DNA of 64,000 nt from Cynocephalus volans (taxonomy: Eukaryota; Chordata; Mammalia; Dermoptera; Cynocephalidae). The position numbers and the translations under genes were made by a program. The stretch covers positions 50,152,907-50,216,906 of the forward strand of contig NC_084463.1 of the NCBI RefSeq assembly GCF_027409185.1. The letters run 5' to 3'. How positions within the stretch are numbered: the stretch's first letter is position 1; every line of letters begins with the position of its first letter. A model generated the notes under the pieces. That model made no database searches. It was not told the DNA's origin and saw nothing but the letters and a program-made list of their open reading frames with translations. Shown here piece after piece: positions 9,331 to 20,345 of the stretch.

Positions 9331-12300
9331 GGACCCCCATCGAGTTTCTGGTCGATACCGGGGCTGAACATTCGGTGCTGACCCAACCCATGGGGAAGGT
9401 AGGGTCCAGGCGGACAGTCGTAGTAGGAGCGACCGGCAGCAAAGTCTACCCCTGGACCACTCAGAGACTTTTAAGGGTCGGACATAGGCAAGTGACCCAT
9501 TCCTTTTTGGTCATACCTGAGTGCCCTGCTCCTCTGTTGGGCCGGGACATCCTGACCAAACTAAAGGCTCAAATCCAGTTTTCCACAGAGGGCCCACAAG
9601 TAACATGGGGAGATCACTCTACCATGTGCCTGGTCCTAAACCTAGAAGAAGAATACCGGCTGTATGAAAAGCCGGCCTCTCCCTCCATCGACCCATCCTG
9701 GCTCCAACTTTTTCCCACCGTATGGGCAGAAAAGACAGGTATGGGACTGGCCAATAACGTCCCACCAGTAGTAGTAGAGCTGAAATCAGGTGCCTCACCG
9801 GTGGCCGTCCGACAGTATCCAATGACTAAAGAAGCCCGGGAAGGCATCAGACCCCACATCCAAAGGTTCTTAGACCTAGGGGTCTTAGTGCCCTGCCAAT
9901 CGCCCTGGAACACCCCTCTGCTACCAGTAAAAAAGCCAGGGACCAATGACTATCGGCCAGTCCAAGACTTGAGAGAAATTAACAAAAGGGTGCAAGACAT
10001 TCATCCCACGGTCCCAAATCCATACAGCCTCCTGAGTTCCCTTCCGCCTAGTCACACTTGGTACTCAGTCCTGGATCTCAAGGATGCCTTTTTTTGCCTC
10101 AGACTACACCCCAACAGCCAGCCACTGTTCGCGTTCGAGTGGAGAGACCCAGAAAAAGGTAACACAGGTCAGCTGACCTGGACACGGCTGCCACAGGGGT
10201 TCAAAAATTCTCCCACTCTCTTCGACGAGGCCCTCCACCGAGATCTAGCTCCTTTTAGGGCTCTCAACCCCCAGGTCATATTACTCCAATATGTGGACGA
10301 CCTCCTAGTGGCAGCTCCCACATATGAAGGCTGCAAAAGAGGGACACAAAAGCTCTTGCAGGAACTGAGTAAGTTGGGGTACCGGGTATCAGCTAAAAAG
10401 GCCCAGTTATGCCAGAAAGAGGTCACCTATTTGGGGTACCTGCTCAAAGGGGGAAAAAGATGGCTGACCCCGGCCCGGAAAGCTACAGTTATGAAGATCC
10501 CTACTCCCACAACCCCCAGGCAGGTCCGCGAATTTCTGGGTACTGCCGGATTCTGCAGGCTCTGGATTCCTGGGTTTGCTTCCCTGGCTGCACCCTTGTA
10601 CCCCCTGACAAGGGAAAACATTCCTTTTACCTGGACTGAGGAGCATCAAAAGGCTTTTGACCACATAAAAAAAGCCTTGCTGTCTGCCCCCGCCTTGGCT
10701 CTCCCAGACCTCACCAAATCATTTACTCTGTACGTAGATGAAAGAGCCGGTGTAGCCCGAGGAGTGCTTACTCAGACCCTAGGACCATGGCGACGGCCAG
10801 TAGCTTATCTATCAAAAAAACTGGATCCAGTGGCCAGTGGGTGGCCAACCTGCCTAAAAGCGGTTGCTGCAGTGGCACTCCTCCTCAAAGACGCTGATAA
10901 GTTAACCTTGGGGCAAAATGTGACTGTGATTGCTTCCCACAGCCTCGAAAGTATCGTGCGGCAGCCCCCCAATCGGTGGATGACCAATGCCAGAATGACT
11001 CATTACCAGAGTTTGCTGCTAAACGAAAGAATATCTTTCGCGCCCCCTGCTGTCCTGAACCCAGCTACCCTACTACCAGTCGAGTCAGAATCCACCCCAG
11101 TACACCAATGCTCAGAAATCCTTGCTGAAGAAGCTGGGACTCGACGGGACCTGAAGGACCAGCCATTGCCCGGAGTGCCTGCCTGGTATACAGACGGTAG
11201 CAGCTTCATTGCGGAAGGTAAGAAGAAAGCAGGGGCCGCCATCGTAGATGGCAAACGGACGGTATGGGCAAGCAGCCTGCCAGAAGGGACATCAGCCCAG
11301 AAGGCCGAGCTAATAGCCTTGACGCAGGCATTACGCCTAGCCGAAGGAAAAAACATCAACATCTACACGGACAGCAGGTATGCTTTTGCCACTGCTCACA
11401 TTCATGGGGCAATATATAAACAGAGGGGACTGCTCACTTCTGCTGGAAAAGACATTAAAAATAAACAAGAAATTCTGGCTCTGCTAGAGGCCATTTACCT
11501 CCCTAAGCAGGTCGCCATTATCCACTGCCCAGGCCACCAGAGAGGAAATAACCCTGTGGCGGCCGGGAACCGGAGGGCCGACGAGGCTGCAAAACAAGCC
11601 GCCCTGTCGGTCAAGGTGCTAACAAAAACTACAAAGCTTCAAGAGCCAATCGAGCCTGCTCAAGCTAGGACCAAGCCAAGAGAGCTCACTCCTGACCAGG
11701 GAAAAGAATTCATTCAGCGGTTACATCAGCTAACACACTTAGGACCAGAAAAGCTCCTTCAACTGGCAAGCCGCACCAGCCTCTCCATCCCGAACCTCCG
11801 GTCCACTGTTCAAGAAGTCGCCAATCGGTGTCCAGCTTGCGCCATGACTAATGCGGCTACCACCTACCGAGAGACCGGAAAAAGACAACGGGGAGATCGA
11901 CCCGGCGTATACTGGGAAGTAGACTTTACAGAGGTAAAGCCTGGCCGGTATAGAAACAAGTATCTGCTAGTATTTGTAGATACTTTCTCTGGATGGGTAG
12001 AAGCTTTTCCTACCAAAACGGAAACGGCCCTGACTGTATGTAAAAAGATACTAGAAGAAATCCTGCCCCGTTTCGGGATCCCTAAGGTGATCGGGTCAGA
12101 TAATGGCCCAGCCTTTGTTGCTCAGGTAAGCCAGGGACTAGCCACACAACTGGGGATAAATTGGAAATTACATTGTGCGTATAGGCCCCAGAGCTCAGGT
12201 CAAGTAGAGAGAATGAATAGAACCATCAAAGAGACCTTAACTAAATTGGCCTTAGAGACCGGTGGAAAAGACTGGGTGGCCCTCCTTCCCTTAGCGCTGT

Positions 12301-12773
12301 TCAGAGCCAGGAATACCCCTGGCCAGTTCGGTCTAACTCCCTATGAAATCCTCTACGGGGGACCCCCCCCCATACTTGAGTTGGGAGAAACACTGGGTCC
12401 CGATGATAATTTTCTCCCTGTCTTATTTACCCACTTAAAGGCTCTAGAAGTTGTGAAGACCCAGATTTGGGACCAGATCAAAGAGACATATCAGCCCGGT
12501 ACCATAGCTGTCCCCCACCCGTTCCAGGTCGGAGACCGAGTGCTGGTCAGACGCCATCGACCCAGCAACCTTGAGCCTCGGTGGAAAGGCCCGTATCTGG
12601 TATTGCTGACCACCCCGACCGCAGTAAAAGTTGATGGCATCGCTGCCTGGGTCCATGCTTCCCATCTCAAGCCTGCACCACCCCCGGCACCAAACGAGAC
12701 CTGGGAGCTGGAAAGGACTGATCATCCTCTTAAGCTGCGTATTCGGCGGCGGAAAAATGAGTCCACCGGGTAA
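9276..12773 (+). CDS. pol: Pro-Pol polyprotein (protease, RT, RNase H, integrase)
   Basis: 1165 codons, open from the amber codon to the stop at 12771, made only as Gag-Pol by readthrough. Protease: DTGA catalytic motif at 9354. Reverse transcriptase: YVDD at 10290-10301. RNase H: first Asp in YTDGSS at 11193, then Glu in KAELIAL, Asp in YTDSRYA and Asp in NRRADEA, so all four metal ligands are present. Integrase: HHCC zinc domain (LHQLTH, then CPAC), then the DDE triad at Asp 11922, Asp 12099 and Glu 12207. The 3' end overlaps the env signal-peptide frame, as usual in this genus. No frameshift or stop is seen, so it looks functional. Confidence 0.96.
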   Translation, partial: GSRGSDPLPEPRVTLTVEGTPIEFLVDTGAEHSVLTQPMGKVGSRRTVVVGATGSKVYPWTTQRLLRVGHRQVTHSFLVIPECPAPLLGRDILTKLKAQIQFSTEGPQVTWGDHSTMCLVLNLEEEYRLYEKPASPSIDPSWLQLFPTVWAEKTGMGLANNVPPVVVELKSGASPVAVRQYPMTKEAREGIRPHIQRFLDLGVLVPCQSPWNTPLLPVKKPGTNDYRPVQDLREINKRVQDIHPTVPNPYSLLSSLPPSHTWYSVLDLKDAFFCLRLHPNSQPLFAFEWRDPEKGNTGQLTWTRLPQGFKNSPTLFDEALHRDLAPFRALNPQVILLQYVDDLLVAAPTYEGCKRGTQKLLQELSKLGYRVSAKKAQLCQKEVTYLGYLLKGGKRWLTPARKATVMKIPTPTTPRQVREFLGTAGFCRLWIPGFASLAAPLYPLTRENIPFTWTEEHQKAFDHIKKALLSAPALALPDLTKSFTLYVDERAGVARGVLTQTLGPWRRPVAYLSKKLDPVASGWPTCLKAVAAVALLLKDADKLTLGQNVTVIASHSLESIVRQPPNRWMTNARMTHYQSLLLNERISFAPPAVLNPATLLPVESESTPVHQCSEILAEEAGTRRDLKDQPLPGVPAWYTDGSSFIAEGKKKAGAAIVDGKRTVWASSLPEGTSAQKAELIALTQALRLAEGKNINIYTDSRYAFATAHIHGAIYKQRGLLTSAGKDIKNKQEILALLEAIYLPKQVAIIHCPGHQRGNNPVAAGNRRADEAAKQAALSVKVLTKTTKLQEPIEPAQARTKPRELTPDQGKEFIQRLHQLTHLGPEKLLQLASRTSLSIPNLRSTVQEVANRCPACAMTNAATTYRETGKRQRGDRPGVYWEVDFTEVKPGRYRNKYLLVFVDTFSGWVEAFPTKTETALTVCKKILEEILPRFGIPKVIGSDNGPAFVAQVSQGLATQLGINWKLHCAYRPQSSGQVERMNRTIKETLTKLALETGGKDWVALLPLALFRARNTPGQFGLTPYEILYGGPPPILELGETLGPDDNFLPVLFTHLKALEVVKTQIWDQIKETYQPGTIAVPHPFQVGDRVLVRRHRPSNLEPRWKGPYLVLLTTPTAVKVDGIAAWVHASHLKPAPPPAPNETWELERTDHPLKLRIRRRKNESTG

Positions 12774-14618
12774 GAACCCCCACCGGCCTGTGATCCTCAC
12801 CTGGAAGGTACTGTCCCAAACTGGAGAAGTTGTCTGGACCAAACAGGCTACCCAGCCGCCTTGGACTTGGTGGCCCGATCTTAAACCTGATGTATGTGCC
12901 CTGGCGGCGGGTATTGAGACCTGGGATATCCCGGGATACATAGCATCGGGCTAGGCCCAGATCAGACCCCCTGATTCAGACTACACAAAAGCTTATAATC
13001 AGATCACCTGGGGGGTCCCAGGGTGCAGCTATCCCCGAGCTAGAAACAGGCTTGCCGCTTCCCCCTTCTACGTGTGCCCCCGGGATGGCCGGACCCTTTC
13101 AGAAGCTAGAAGGTGCGGAGGGCTGGAATCCCTATATTGCAAAGAATGGGGTTGTGAAACCACGGGGACAGTCTACTGGGGACCTAGTTCCTCATGGGAC
13201 CTCATAACTGTAGAACGTAACGATAGCAGTAAAAACTGTGACAACACCGGCTGGTGTAACCCCCTTAAAATAAAATTCACAGAGAAAGGAAAAAATTCCA
13301 GAGATTGGGCACAAGGAAGAACCTGGGGACTAAGGTTCTATTTGACGGGAAACGATCCAGGTGTACTGTTCACCATTCGCCTAGATATCACCAATATGCC
13401 AACTGTGGCAGTGGGCCCCGACCCCGTCCTTGCAGAACAGGGACCTCCTAGCAACAAGCTGTACCCAATGACTAGCAGGCAACCCCCCCCGCGGCACAAA
13501 GGAGCACTGCTACACAGAGCCTCCTATCACCAGGCACTCTACCCCCCACCACGGGTGACAGGCTCTTTGGTCTTGTACAGGGGGCCTTCCTAGCTCTAAA
13601 TGCCACCAACCCGAACGCCACAGAGCATTGCTGGCTCTGTCTGGCCATAAGCCCCCCCTACTATGAAGGAATAGCCTTTTTGGGAGAGGCCAATTATACC
13701 AGCGCCGAGAGTTGCCGTTGGGGGACCCAGGGAAAGCTTACTCTCACAGAGGTCACAGGACAAGGGTTATGTATAGGAACAATACCTTCTACCCATCAAC
13801 ATCTTTGCAACCAGACCCTATCCATCAATTCCTCCGGGGACCATCAGTACCTTCTCCCCTCCAACCATAGCTGGTGGGCTTGCAGCACCGGTCTCACCCC
13901 TTGCGTTTCCCTCTCAGTTTTTAATCAGTCTAAGGATTTCTGTGTCCAGGTTCAGCTGATTCCTCGCATCTATTACCATCCTGAAGAAACTTTGTTGCAG
14001 GCCTATGACAACCCTCATCCCAGGTTTAAGAGAGAACCTCTCACACTTACCCTAGCTGTCCTACTGGGAATTGTGGCAGGTATAGGTACCGGCTCGGCTG
14101 CTCTGATTAAAGGACCTATAGACCTCCAGCGGGGCCTAACCGAGCTCCAGACTGCCATGGACACTGACCTCCGGGCCCTCCAGGATTCAGTCAGCAAGTT
14201 AGAGGACTCATTGACTTCTCTATCTGAGGTAGTACTCCAAAATAGGCGAGGCCTTGACTTACTGTTTTTAAGAGAGGGAGGCCTCTGCGCGGCCCTCAGA
14301 GAGGAGTGCTGTTTTTATGTAGACCATTCAGGTGTGATACGAGACACCATGGCCAAACTCAAACAAAGACTAGATAAAAGACAGTTAGAGCGCCAAAAAG
14401 ATCAAAACTGGTTTGAAGGTTGGTTCAATAGCTCCCCTTGGTTCACTACCCTACTATCAACCATCGCCGGGCCCCTAGTACTCCTTCTTCTGTTGCTCAT
14501 TCTGGGGCCCTGTGTCATCAACAGGTTAGTCCAATTCATCAATGATAGAATAAGTACAATTAAAGTCCTGGTTCTTAGACAAAAATATCAGACTATAGAT
14601 AATGAAAATAACTTTTAA
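12634..14618 (+). pseudogene. env: Env glycoprotein gene, broken by a stop and a frameshift
   Basis: It starts inside pol at ATG 12634 or ATG 12655; a hydrophobic run (LIILLSCVF) gives the signal peptide. A splice acceptor candidate (CCTTCCCTTAG) ends at 12294. Surface subunit: a TAG at 12952-12954 stops the frame after about 100 codons. The frame then continues with a receptor-binding region that includes CETTG and ends at a TAG at 13591. Homology switches frame within the proline-rich region, most likely at the run of eight C at 13483-13490, a net loss of one base or gain of two. CWLC (disulfide isomerase-like) is at 13629. The furin-type site RFKR ends at 14033. The transmembrane subunit (194 residues) is intact, with fusion peptide, immunosuppressive region near 14235, CX6CC near 14286, Leu-rich anchor and cytoplasmic tail. 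No full-length Env can be made as read. Confidence 0.92.
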
Positions 14619-14645
14619 CTCCGCTCTAAGATTAGAGCTATCCAC

Positions 14646-14661
14646 AAAAGAAATGGGGGAA
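14646..14661 (+). other. Polypurine tract
   Basis: A purine run with a single T (AAAAGAAATGGGGGAA) directly abuts the 3' LTR TG at 14662. It primes plus-strand DNA synthesis. Confidence 0.92.
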
Positions 14662-15325
14662 TGAAGAAAGAACTTTTTAAGCTAGCCGTAGTAACGCCAT
14701 TTTGCAAGGCACAAAACATTACCCTGGTTAAAAGTCCCTAGCATAGGAAAAGTACAGCCTGAGGTTGAGACCAGATAACGAACAGGATATCTGTGGTTAT
14801 GCACCTGGGCCCCGGCCCGAGGCAAAGGGCGGATAGTTCCCAGAAATAGACAAGTCAGTTAAAGTTTCAAGAGTGCCCCTCAGCTGTTTCAAGGACTCCC
14901 AACAGTTTCCAGGGTGCCCCTCAGCTGTTTCAAGGACTCCCAACAGTTTCCAGGGTGCCCCTCAGCTGTTTCAAGGACTCCCACCAGTTTCCAGGGTGCC
15001 CCTCAGCTGTTTCAAGGACTCCCACATAACCGAAGCTCACCCCAGGCCTTATTTGAACTGACCAATTAAACTCGCTTCTCGCTTCTGTACCCGCGCTTAT
15101 TTGAACTGACCAATTAAACTCGCTTCTCGCTTCTGTACCCGCGCTTTTTGCTATAAAAAGGACCCAGGAGCTTCACTCGGCGCGCCAGTCTTCCAAAAGA
15201 CTGTGTCGCCCGGGTACCCGTGTGTTCAAATAAACCTCTTGCTGTTTGCATCCGTCTTCGTGGTCTCGCTGTTCCTTGGGAGGGTCTCCCTGAACTGACT
15301 GACTACCCACTTTGGGAGTCTTTCA
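14662..15325 (+). repeat. Provirus 3' LTR
   Basis: 664 bp, TG to CA, with no difference from the 5' LTR found on line-by-line reading. It includes the four 41-bp enhancer units (starts 14873, 14914, 14955, 14996) and the two 48-bp units. LTRs are equal at integration, so absence of differences means little time since insertion, or later gene conversion. Confidence 0.95.
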
Positions 15326-15329
15326 CCAG
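15326..15329 (+). other. Target-site duplication (right), CCAG
   Basis: This matches the CCAG at 6577-6580, so the provirus is a clean single integration and not a recombinant between two proviruses. Confidence 0.93.
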
Positions 15330-16184
15330 GTGACATCTGAAGTGAGGCCCATCTCCTTCCAGGCAGCTGGAAGATGGAGTGTTGTCATCACCTCTCGTAG
15401 AGTGACTGAGATGCAAAGGATTACTCAGAGCTCACGTATGCAGAGCACTGAGAGGCCTGAAGTGTCTGTCTGCAGGGAGAACTCCTTCAAGAGAGCAGGG
15501 TCCCAGGCACAGCACTGGGTCAGGTTTTCTCTCAGCTTTTATTGTACAGGCAAGAAAGTTTCAGAAGAAACACAGGGGGTTAATCAGTCATAGTGAAAAC
15601 AAACTGGCTACATGACAATCTTCATTAAAGCAGGTGTAACTTAAAATAGTTCAAGAAGTTTACCATCAAAAGGAGTAATAGAACTAAGCTATGTGACATA
15701 CAAAAACAATGAAATAATCACTATAGCAGTGCTTAGCTCCCTAAGAAACTCAAAGAAACAGCTGAGGGTAAGATGTGGAACATCCCCCAACCACTAACTA
15801 GCAGAATAGAATCGAAGGTTTTAGTTCACATACTTTCCCATTATTTAGGTTTAGCACCACCAAGGGCAACTGCCCCCAGAGCAATCACTTTTGCTGTGTT
15901 TCAATTCTCTTATCTACATTGAAGACTTCAGTCCTTTGAAAGTTTTTCTGGTTTTTCCCAATCTTAGCATTTCCATGTGTTTTTCTAAAGAGTTGGGCTA
16001 TGACTTAAACTACAGGACTTTAGTCCTGCTAAACTAAGGACTTTGGTCCTACTATGCTATAGGCTATGGCCCTGTGAAATACAAGTGTTTTATTAATGTC
16101 AGTGTCCTCCACAAGGTGCTGTCTTCCTCGATGATTATGAAGGAGATCAGAGTGTGCCATCCCAACATATGCTATGAGTACACA
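15330..16184. other. Right flank of provirus, unassigned
   Basis: No gene was recognised. A 93-codon open frame at 15312-15593 starts in the LTR edge and has no recognised family. The sequence after 15600 is A/T-rich and ordinary. Confidence 0.5.
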
Positions 16185-16625
16185 GGCACGGGGATTATTT
16201 TGAGCTGAAGACAATTGAAGAAACCTTCTTGGAGCTTCCTTTAACTAAAAGCAGAAACGTTGAGAAATGAGGACTGCCGGAAATCTCCTCTCTAGGGGAG
16301 TTCTTATGGCCACTCAGAAGATGGAAATTCTGCACCAAGAAGAGTCTGTACAAATAATCCTTGCTAAACAACCCTTGTCTCCTATGCATGCCCTAGTCAC
16401 CTTCCCATAATTCATCACCTGTTAAAAATGGTATCTGAGTGCCTGAGCCTAACAGCATCGTTGGTTTTTCCTTTTTCTCTGAAGCCTCCGTGCATGTAAA
16501 ATTAAAAACTTAAGATGAAAAGTGCATGCTTTTTCTCCTGTTAATCTGGCTTTTGTCAGTTTACTTTGTAGGCCCCAGTTACAAACCTAAGAAGGTAGAG
16601 GTTTTTTTCCCTTCTCTACAATTAC
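16185..16625 (+). repeat. Old ERV LTR, same family as 4185-4680
   Basis: It shares the start 'GGGATTATTTTGAGCTGAAG' and the end 'TTTCTCCTGTTAATCTGGCT' plus 'AAGGTAGAGG' with 26885-27420. It is non-coding and diverged. Confidence 0.55.
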
Positions 16626-16746
16626 ATTTCAGAAATAGCTCCAACTTCCTTCAGGATATATTCCTGAGGTGTCACACTGGCAAGAGGTTTGTTTAGCCAT
16701 TAACAAGATTTACATACATTTGAATTTGAAAAAGACAGAGAATGGG

Positions 16747-16835
16747 GCTACTGGTTAGCTCAGTTGGTTAGAGCACAGTGTTACAGTGCCAAGGTCAAGG
16801 GTTTTGATCCCAGTGGCAAAAGAAAAAAAGAGAAG
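16747..16835 (+). repeat. tRNA-Ile-like SINE, plus strand
   Basis: The head 'ACTGGTTAGCTCAGTTGGTT' and 'AGAGCACAGTGTTACAGTGC' lead to a B-box-like 'AAGGGTTTTGATCC' and an A-rich tail. This copy shows the tRNA-Ile resemblance best. It is a retroposed SINE, not a tRNA gene, since the acceptor-stem halves do not pair. Confidence 0.85.
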
Positions 16836-17669
16836 GACAGAGGATGAAGTTCTGAAAGAAAGGGTTATTTTGCCTTACACGGTCTCCGCCTGTTCCTCGT
16901 CCCCCCCCCCCACAGCAAAATGTGGATATTCAACAAATACTTGCTAAAATACTGCATCAGCCTAGGATTTCAGTATTAATGTTCTGTTAGGGACCCCTGG
17001 TTATTGGGCTGAGATGCTATCTTTCCTTTATGGTAAAACAATTGGAAACAGCCTTAATATCCTGAAAAGGAAACACTATAAAATCATTAAGGAGAATCAG
17101 AAAGCTCTTATGTATCCTGGTAAGCTGTTAGGTTTACTAAAAGACAGGTCAGACAACATATATGCACATTTCGGTAAAAAGTCATAATTAGATGGTTGTA
17201 TATGCACCTCTTGAAAAATATACAAGAAACTCCATCTGAAGGGAAAATTAAGGGCTGAGAAACCCCCTCCAATTGAAAAAGATTCAATTTTCACTATATA
17301 AACTCTTGAAATTCTTAAATCTTATACCATTTCTATAGATTGTCTTTTTAAAAATAAATAAAATTTTGAAGTGAAAATGTCAGCCATGTCAATTCGGAAA
17401 CCAAGTCTAAACAGTTACAAGGTGGCTGTCCCTTCACTGTGACGGTCAGTGGCACTCTTTCAGTGTGATGTTGCTCCCTCCAGCCCCCATGAAGTTATTA
17501 ACATTGCAGAGAAGACGAAAGAACCAGGCACTCCTGAAAAATAGTGTGCTCCATTGAACGGAAAGGAAGACGGGCCCCCGGAAACAGGACAGCAGGGTCA
17601 CGGCATCTGTGTTCAACCCTGACTCCTAGTCAGGAAAGTCCATTGTGTCGTGTAAAGACAAATCCAGAT
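16836..17669. other. Unassigned sequence
   Basis: No gene or clear repeat was recognised. It has a short C-run at about 16902-16911 and ordinary A/T-rich DNA. Confidence 0.45.
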
Positions 17670-18014
17670 TGTGACGGGCTGAATGTCTGTGTTCCCCTGA
17701 ATTCCCTATGTTGAAATCCTAACCCCAAGGTGATGGGGTTAGGAGCTGGGGCTATGGGAGGTGATTAGATCATGAGGTGGAGCCCTCATGAGTGGGATTA
17801 GTGCCCTAATGAAAGGGACCCTAGAAAGGGTCCTCACCCCTTCCACGATGTGAGGACACATGAAGAAGCTGCCATCTGTGAACCAGGAAATGACCTTGAG
17901 AAACTAAATCTGCTGGCACCCCATCTATGACTTCCAGCCTTCAGAACTGTGAGAAATAAATTTGTACTGTTTAAAAGCCACCCAGGCTATGGTATTTTGT
18001 TATAGCAACCTAAA
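17670..18014 (+). repeat. MLT1-type LTR, plus strand
   Basis: Contains 'GACGGGCTGAATGTCTGTG', 'TATGTTGAAATCCTAACCCC', 'GGAGGTGATTAGATCATGAG' and, near the end, 'GAACTGTGAGAAATAAATTT' with 'TATGGTATTTTGTTATAGCA'. It is an ancient solo LTR. Confidence 0.85.
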
Positions 18015-18017
18015 CAG

Positions 18018-18430
18018 AGTAAGACGACATAAGACAGATTAACAGGAGAAAAGCATACATGTTGCATTTTTATATGTACCAGGGCACCTTCACAGGAAAA
18101 TGAAGACCCCGAAAGTGGTTCGGCCTACGTGTTTACATACCAGGTTGAGCAGAGTAGTGACTTGTAAAAAAGTAACTAAATTATATGAGGCTAAATGAAG
18201 ATACATTTTAACAAGGTGTGTATTTTTCTCAGCCTCAAGTCCCCATCTCTGGTGATAAGAATCTTTCTTGTCTCCTGGTATAGGAGGGGCATGTTTCCCA
18301 TGGGAGTCACGTCCCCTGCTTTCAGGAAGGAAACAGAAGTGCCTTTTTAAGTGCCTTTAGCTCAAGGTAATCCACATGCCCACCTGGCATATTTGGGGTG
18401 GCGTATTCTTTCCTCTGATGCCCAGCCCTC
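18018..18430 (-). repeat. Old ERV LTR fragment, same family as 1-390
   Basis: It opens with 'AGACAGATTAACAGGAGAAA' (the reverse complement of the 16530 block). It then has 'CTCTGGTGATAAGAATC' and 'CATATTTGGGGTGGCGTATT', as in 1-390 and 3690-4080. Confidence 0.5.
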
Positions 18431-20265
18431 TTTTCCTTCCATTGTTTATTTTCAGGGTTTCCGCTGCATTCTGCTGGTAAACGCTCCACTCTGAGGCTGT
18501 CTCTGTAGCATTCAGGGGCTCAAAGAATTCAGTAAAAGGGGAACAAATGTCTACACTTCAGCTTACTATTCCCACGAGTAGGACCGGCAGGACAGCAACA
18601 AAGGCCCCAGTCCTAATTGTAATAGTTTCATATTTTTATAGAAATGATTCAAATTTTCCAGGTGAGACTAAATTGGTTCTCATGACAAACACTTGAAAGC
18701 AATTAACTTAAAAACATTCAAGCAATTGTTTCCTACCACAGAGGGCAGCGTTACTTGTTCTGTATTTAGAAGCTGTTTCCTGAGCGACCCCAGTTATATC
18801 ACTAGGGGGAGAACCCGAGCCTCTCCTCAGTGCTCTCTCCTCTTCCAGCTTTTCTCAAGTCATCTTCTCTCTGCACCACCAAGTTGGTGGCATGGTATCT
18901 GGAGAGTGAGAAGGCATCCCCATGGGGCCCAGTGGGTGCATCCCTGTCCTTGGCCACCCTGCCCAGTTCTCAGCACGCCTCTCCAGCTTTGGGTCCACAT
19001 GGTTTTGAGTCAAGGATTCACATGGGACCTGACATGCATGTTGCCTGCAAACCCCTGGACGCAAAACCCTTGCTGGGCTTTATCAGTCCTGCTGCGCTTC
19101 CTGGACAGGTCCATTTCTTTCTGCTCAGAATTAACACTGCCTAGTGCAGAGCTGTGCCCCTTCGGCACAGACAGTCCTGGGGATGTAACACAAATGTGTG
19201 TGTTGGAAAGGCTTCCTTGAGTACTATATTATTAGTCTGCTTCTGTTTATAACAGTCTCTGCGTACCGTTTTCTGGACAGTCCTTCAAGGATTTGTCATC
19301 AGCTTACTTACGTACATTCGAAAAGTGGAGATTTTAATTGTGTGCGTACTCATTTAGTTGCTATAGCGTTTGAATTGAGTCGGCAGGATATAGGCCGGGC
19401 TCAGAGGCTTCCAAATCCCACTATTGCATTCTGAGAGCCTCTTACTCACACCCCTTGCTATTCATAAGAGCACTTTTTACTATCATTGCTTCTACATGCA
19501 ATACAAGCCTCCTTCACTCAACTGTAAGCCCCTGGAAAACCGAGTGGCCAGTGACAGTAGGGAATGGATTTTACTCTGTGTTCCCAGCACCAGACAGTGC
19601 CTGGCTTCCATTAATTTAATAAAGCCTTTAGTGAATAATTGTAATTTGTACTCAAGAAAGAAAATTCTTACATCTGTATCCTTACAGCCATTCTCAAGCT
19701 ATCCCGACCTAAACGCCACTATTGGGTTCCTGGCTAACCAGCCTGCTGACAGGATTTCTCCTCAAATTGATTCCTCGCCCCTCATCCCCAGATTATCAGT
19801 CTACTTTGCAGGCCTGGGAAGCCTGTTTCAACGTGCCGGCATGTGGGCCATCCATGCCAGACACTGCTCAGGAAGTTAACTACCCGGGGTAGAGCAGCTC
19901 CTTCCACTTAGGCTGTTAACACGTGACTCTGGACTTTTGGCCTAACTGGAGATGAGGTGAGAACACACACGCCTCTAACCAGCCCCACAGCAGATGGGCC
20001 ACGTTAACAATGCGCCCACTCACTAGGCTTCCAACCTAATTGACACTAAGGGGAGTTAGCGCGCGCCTAACTAGGGTGCCGTCTGAACAGATGCTCCAGT
20101 TCGTGCAGACAACTAGCGGGGCTCGTAACCTAATGGGCATGGCTGAGTTACCGCAAACACCTCATTAGGTTTATTACCTACCTAATTGATAAGCGAACAG
20201 AGAGGACAGAACCGGCTCCGACCGCCGAAAGAAGCCCCCTGGATGCCCGGAAACCCGCTATGTTA
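18431..20265. other. Unassigned intergenic DNA upstream of the histone gene end
   Basis: Open frames at 18693-19220 and 19424-19879 look fortuitous: no start context, domain or codon pattern was recognised. 19900-20180 repeats short CCTAAC/CCTAAT-like motifs without a clear unit. No RNA gene was seen. Confidence 0.45.
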
Positions 20266-20268
20266 CAG

Positions 20269-20279
20269 CCACTTTCTGT
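20269..20279 (-). promoter_or_regulatory. Candidate histone downstream element
   Basis: On the minus strand the purine-rich ACAGAAAGTGG lies 12-22 bases after the histone stem-loop, where U7 snRNA pairs in replication-dependent histone pre-mRNAs. It is assigned by position and purine content. Confidence 0.55.
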
Positions 20280-20290
20280 ACCAAACGGGT

Positions 20291-20306
20291 GGCTCTGAAA
20301 AGAGCC
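20291..20306 (-). terminator. Histone 3' stem-loop
   Basis: On the minus strand this reads GGCTCTTTTCAGAGCC, a perfect match to the conserved 6-bp stem and 4-base loop bound by SLBP. It lies about 40 bases after the H3-like stop codon, the usual distance. It makes this a replication-dependent histone gene, or a recent derivative of one, and not a processed H3.3 copy. Confidence 0.95.
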
Positions 20307-20345
20307 TTTGGAATGACAGGACCTCAGGGCGATCGCCCGTGGAGC

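Larger units (their letters stand above)
6581..15325 (+). mobile_element. Full-length endogenous gammaretrovirus, GALV/KoRV-like
   Basis: An 8745-bp provirus ordered LTR, primer site, leader with splice donor, gag, pro-pol, env, polypurine tract, LTR. Both LTRs are 664 bp, run TG to CA and read as identical base for base. gag and pro-pol are open and separated by one amber codon in the same frame, the gammaretroviral arrangement. The primer site matches tRNA-Pro. env overlaps the end of pol in another frame and is broken. The visible Env motifs (CETTG, CWLC, RFKR cleavage, CX6CC) put it with the gibbon ape leukemia virus/koala retrovirus/woolly monkey virus group by established family knowledge. 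Exact placement needs a tree. Identical LTRs and intact gag-pol indicate a very recent insertion. Confidence 0.95.

Noticed and set aside
12444-12941. A 165-residue minus-strand open frame across the pol/env junction
   Set aside because: Antisense shadow of well-supported pol and env coding. No promoter or family for an antisense protein.
16747-16835. A possible tRNA-Ile gene
   Set aside because: It has A- and B-box-like sequence but mismatched stems, an A-rich tail and many dispersed relatives; it is a SINE.
18693-19220. A 175-residue open frame near the histone region
   Set aside because: No recognisable domain, overlapping open frames on both strands, and no promoter or splice structure; treated as chance.
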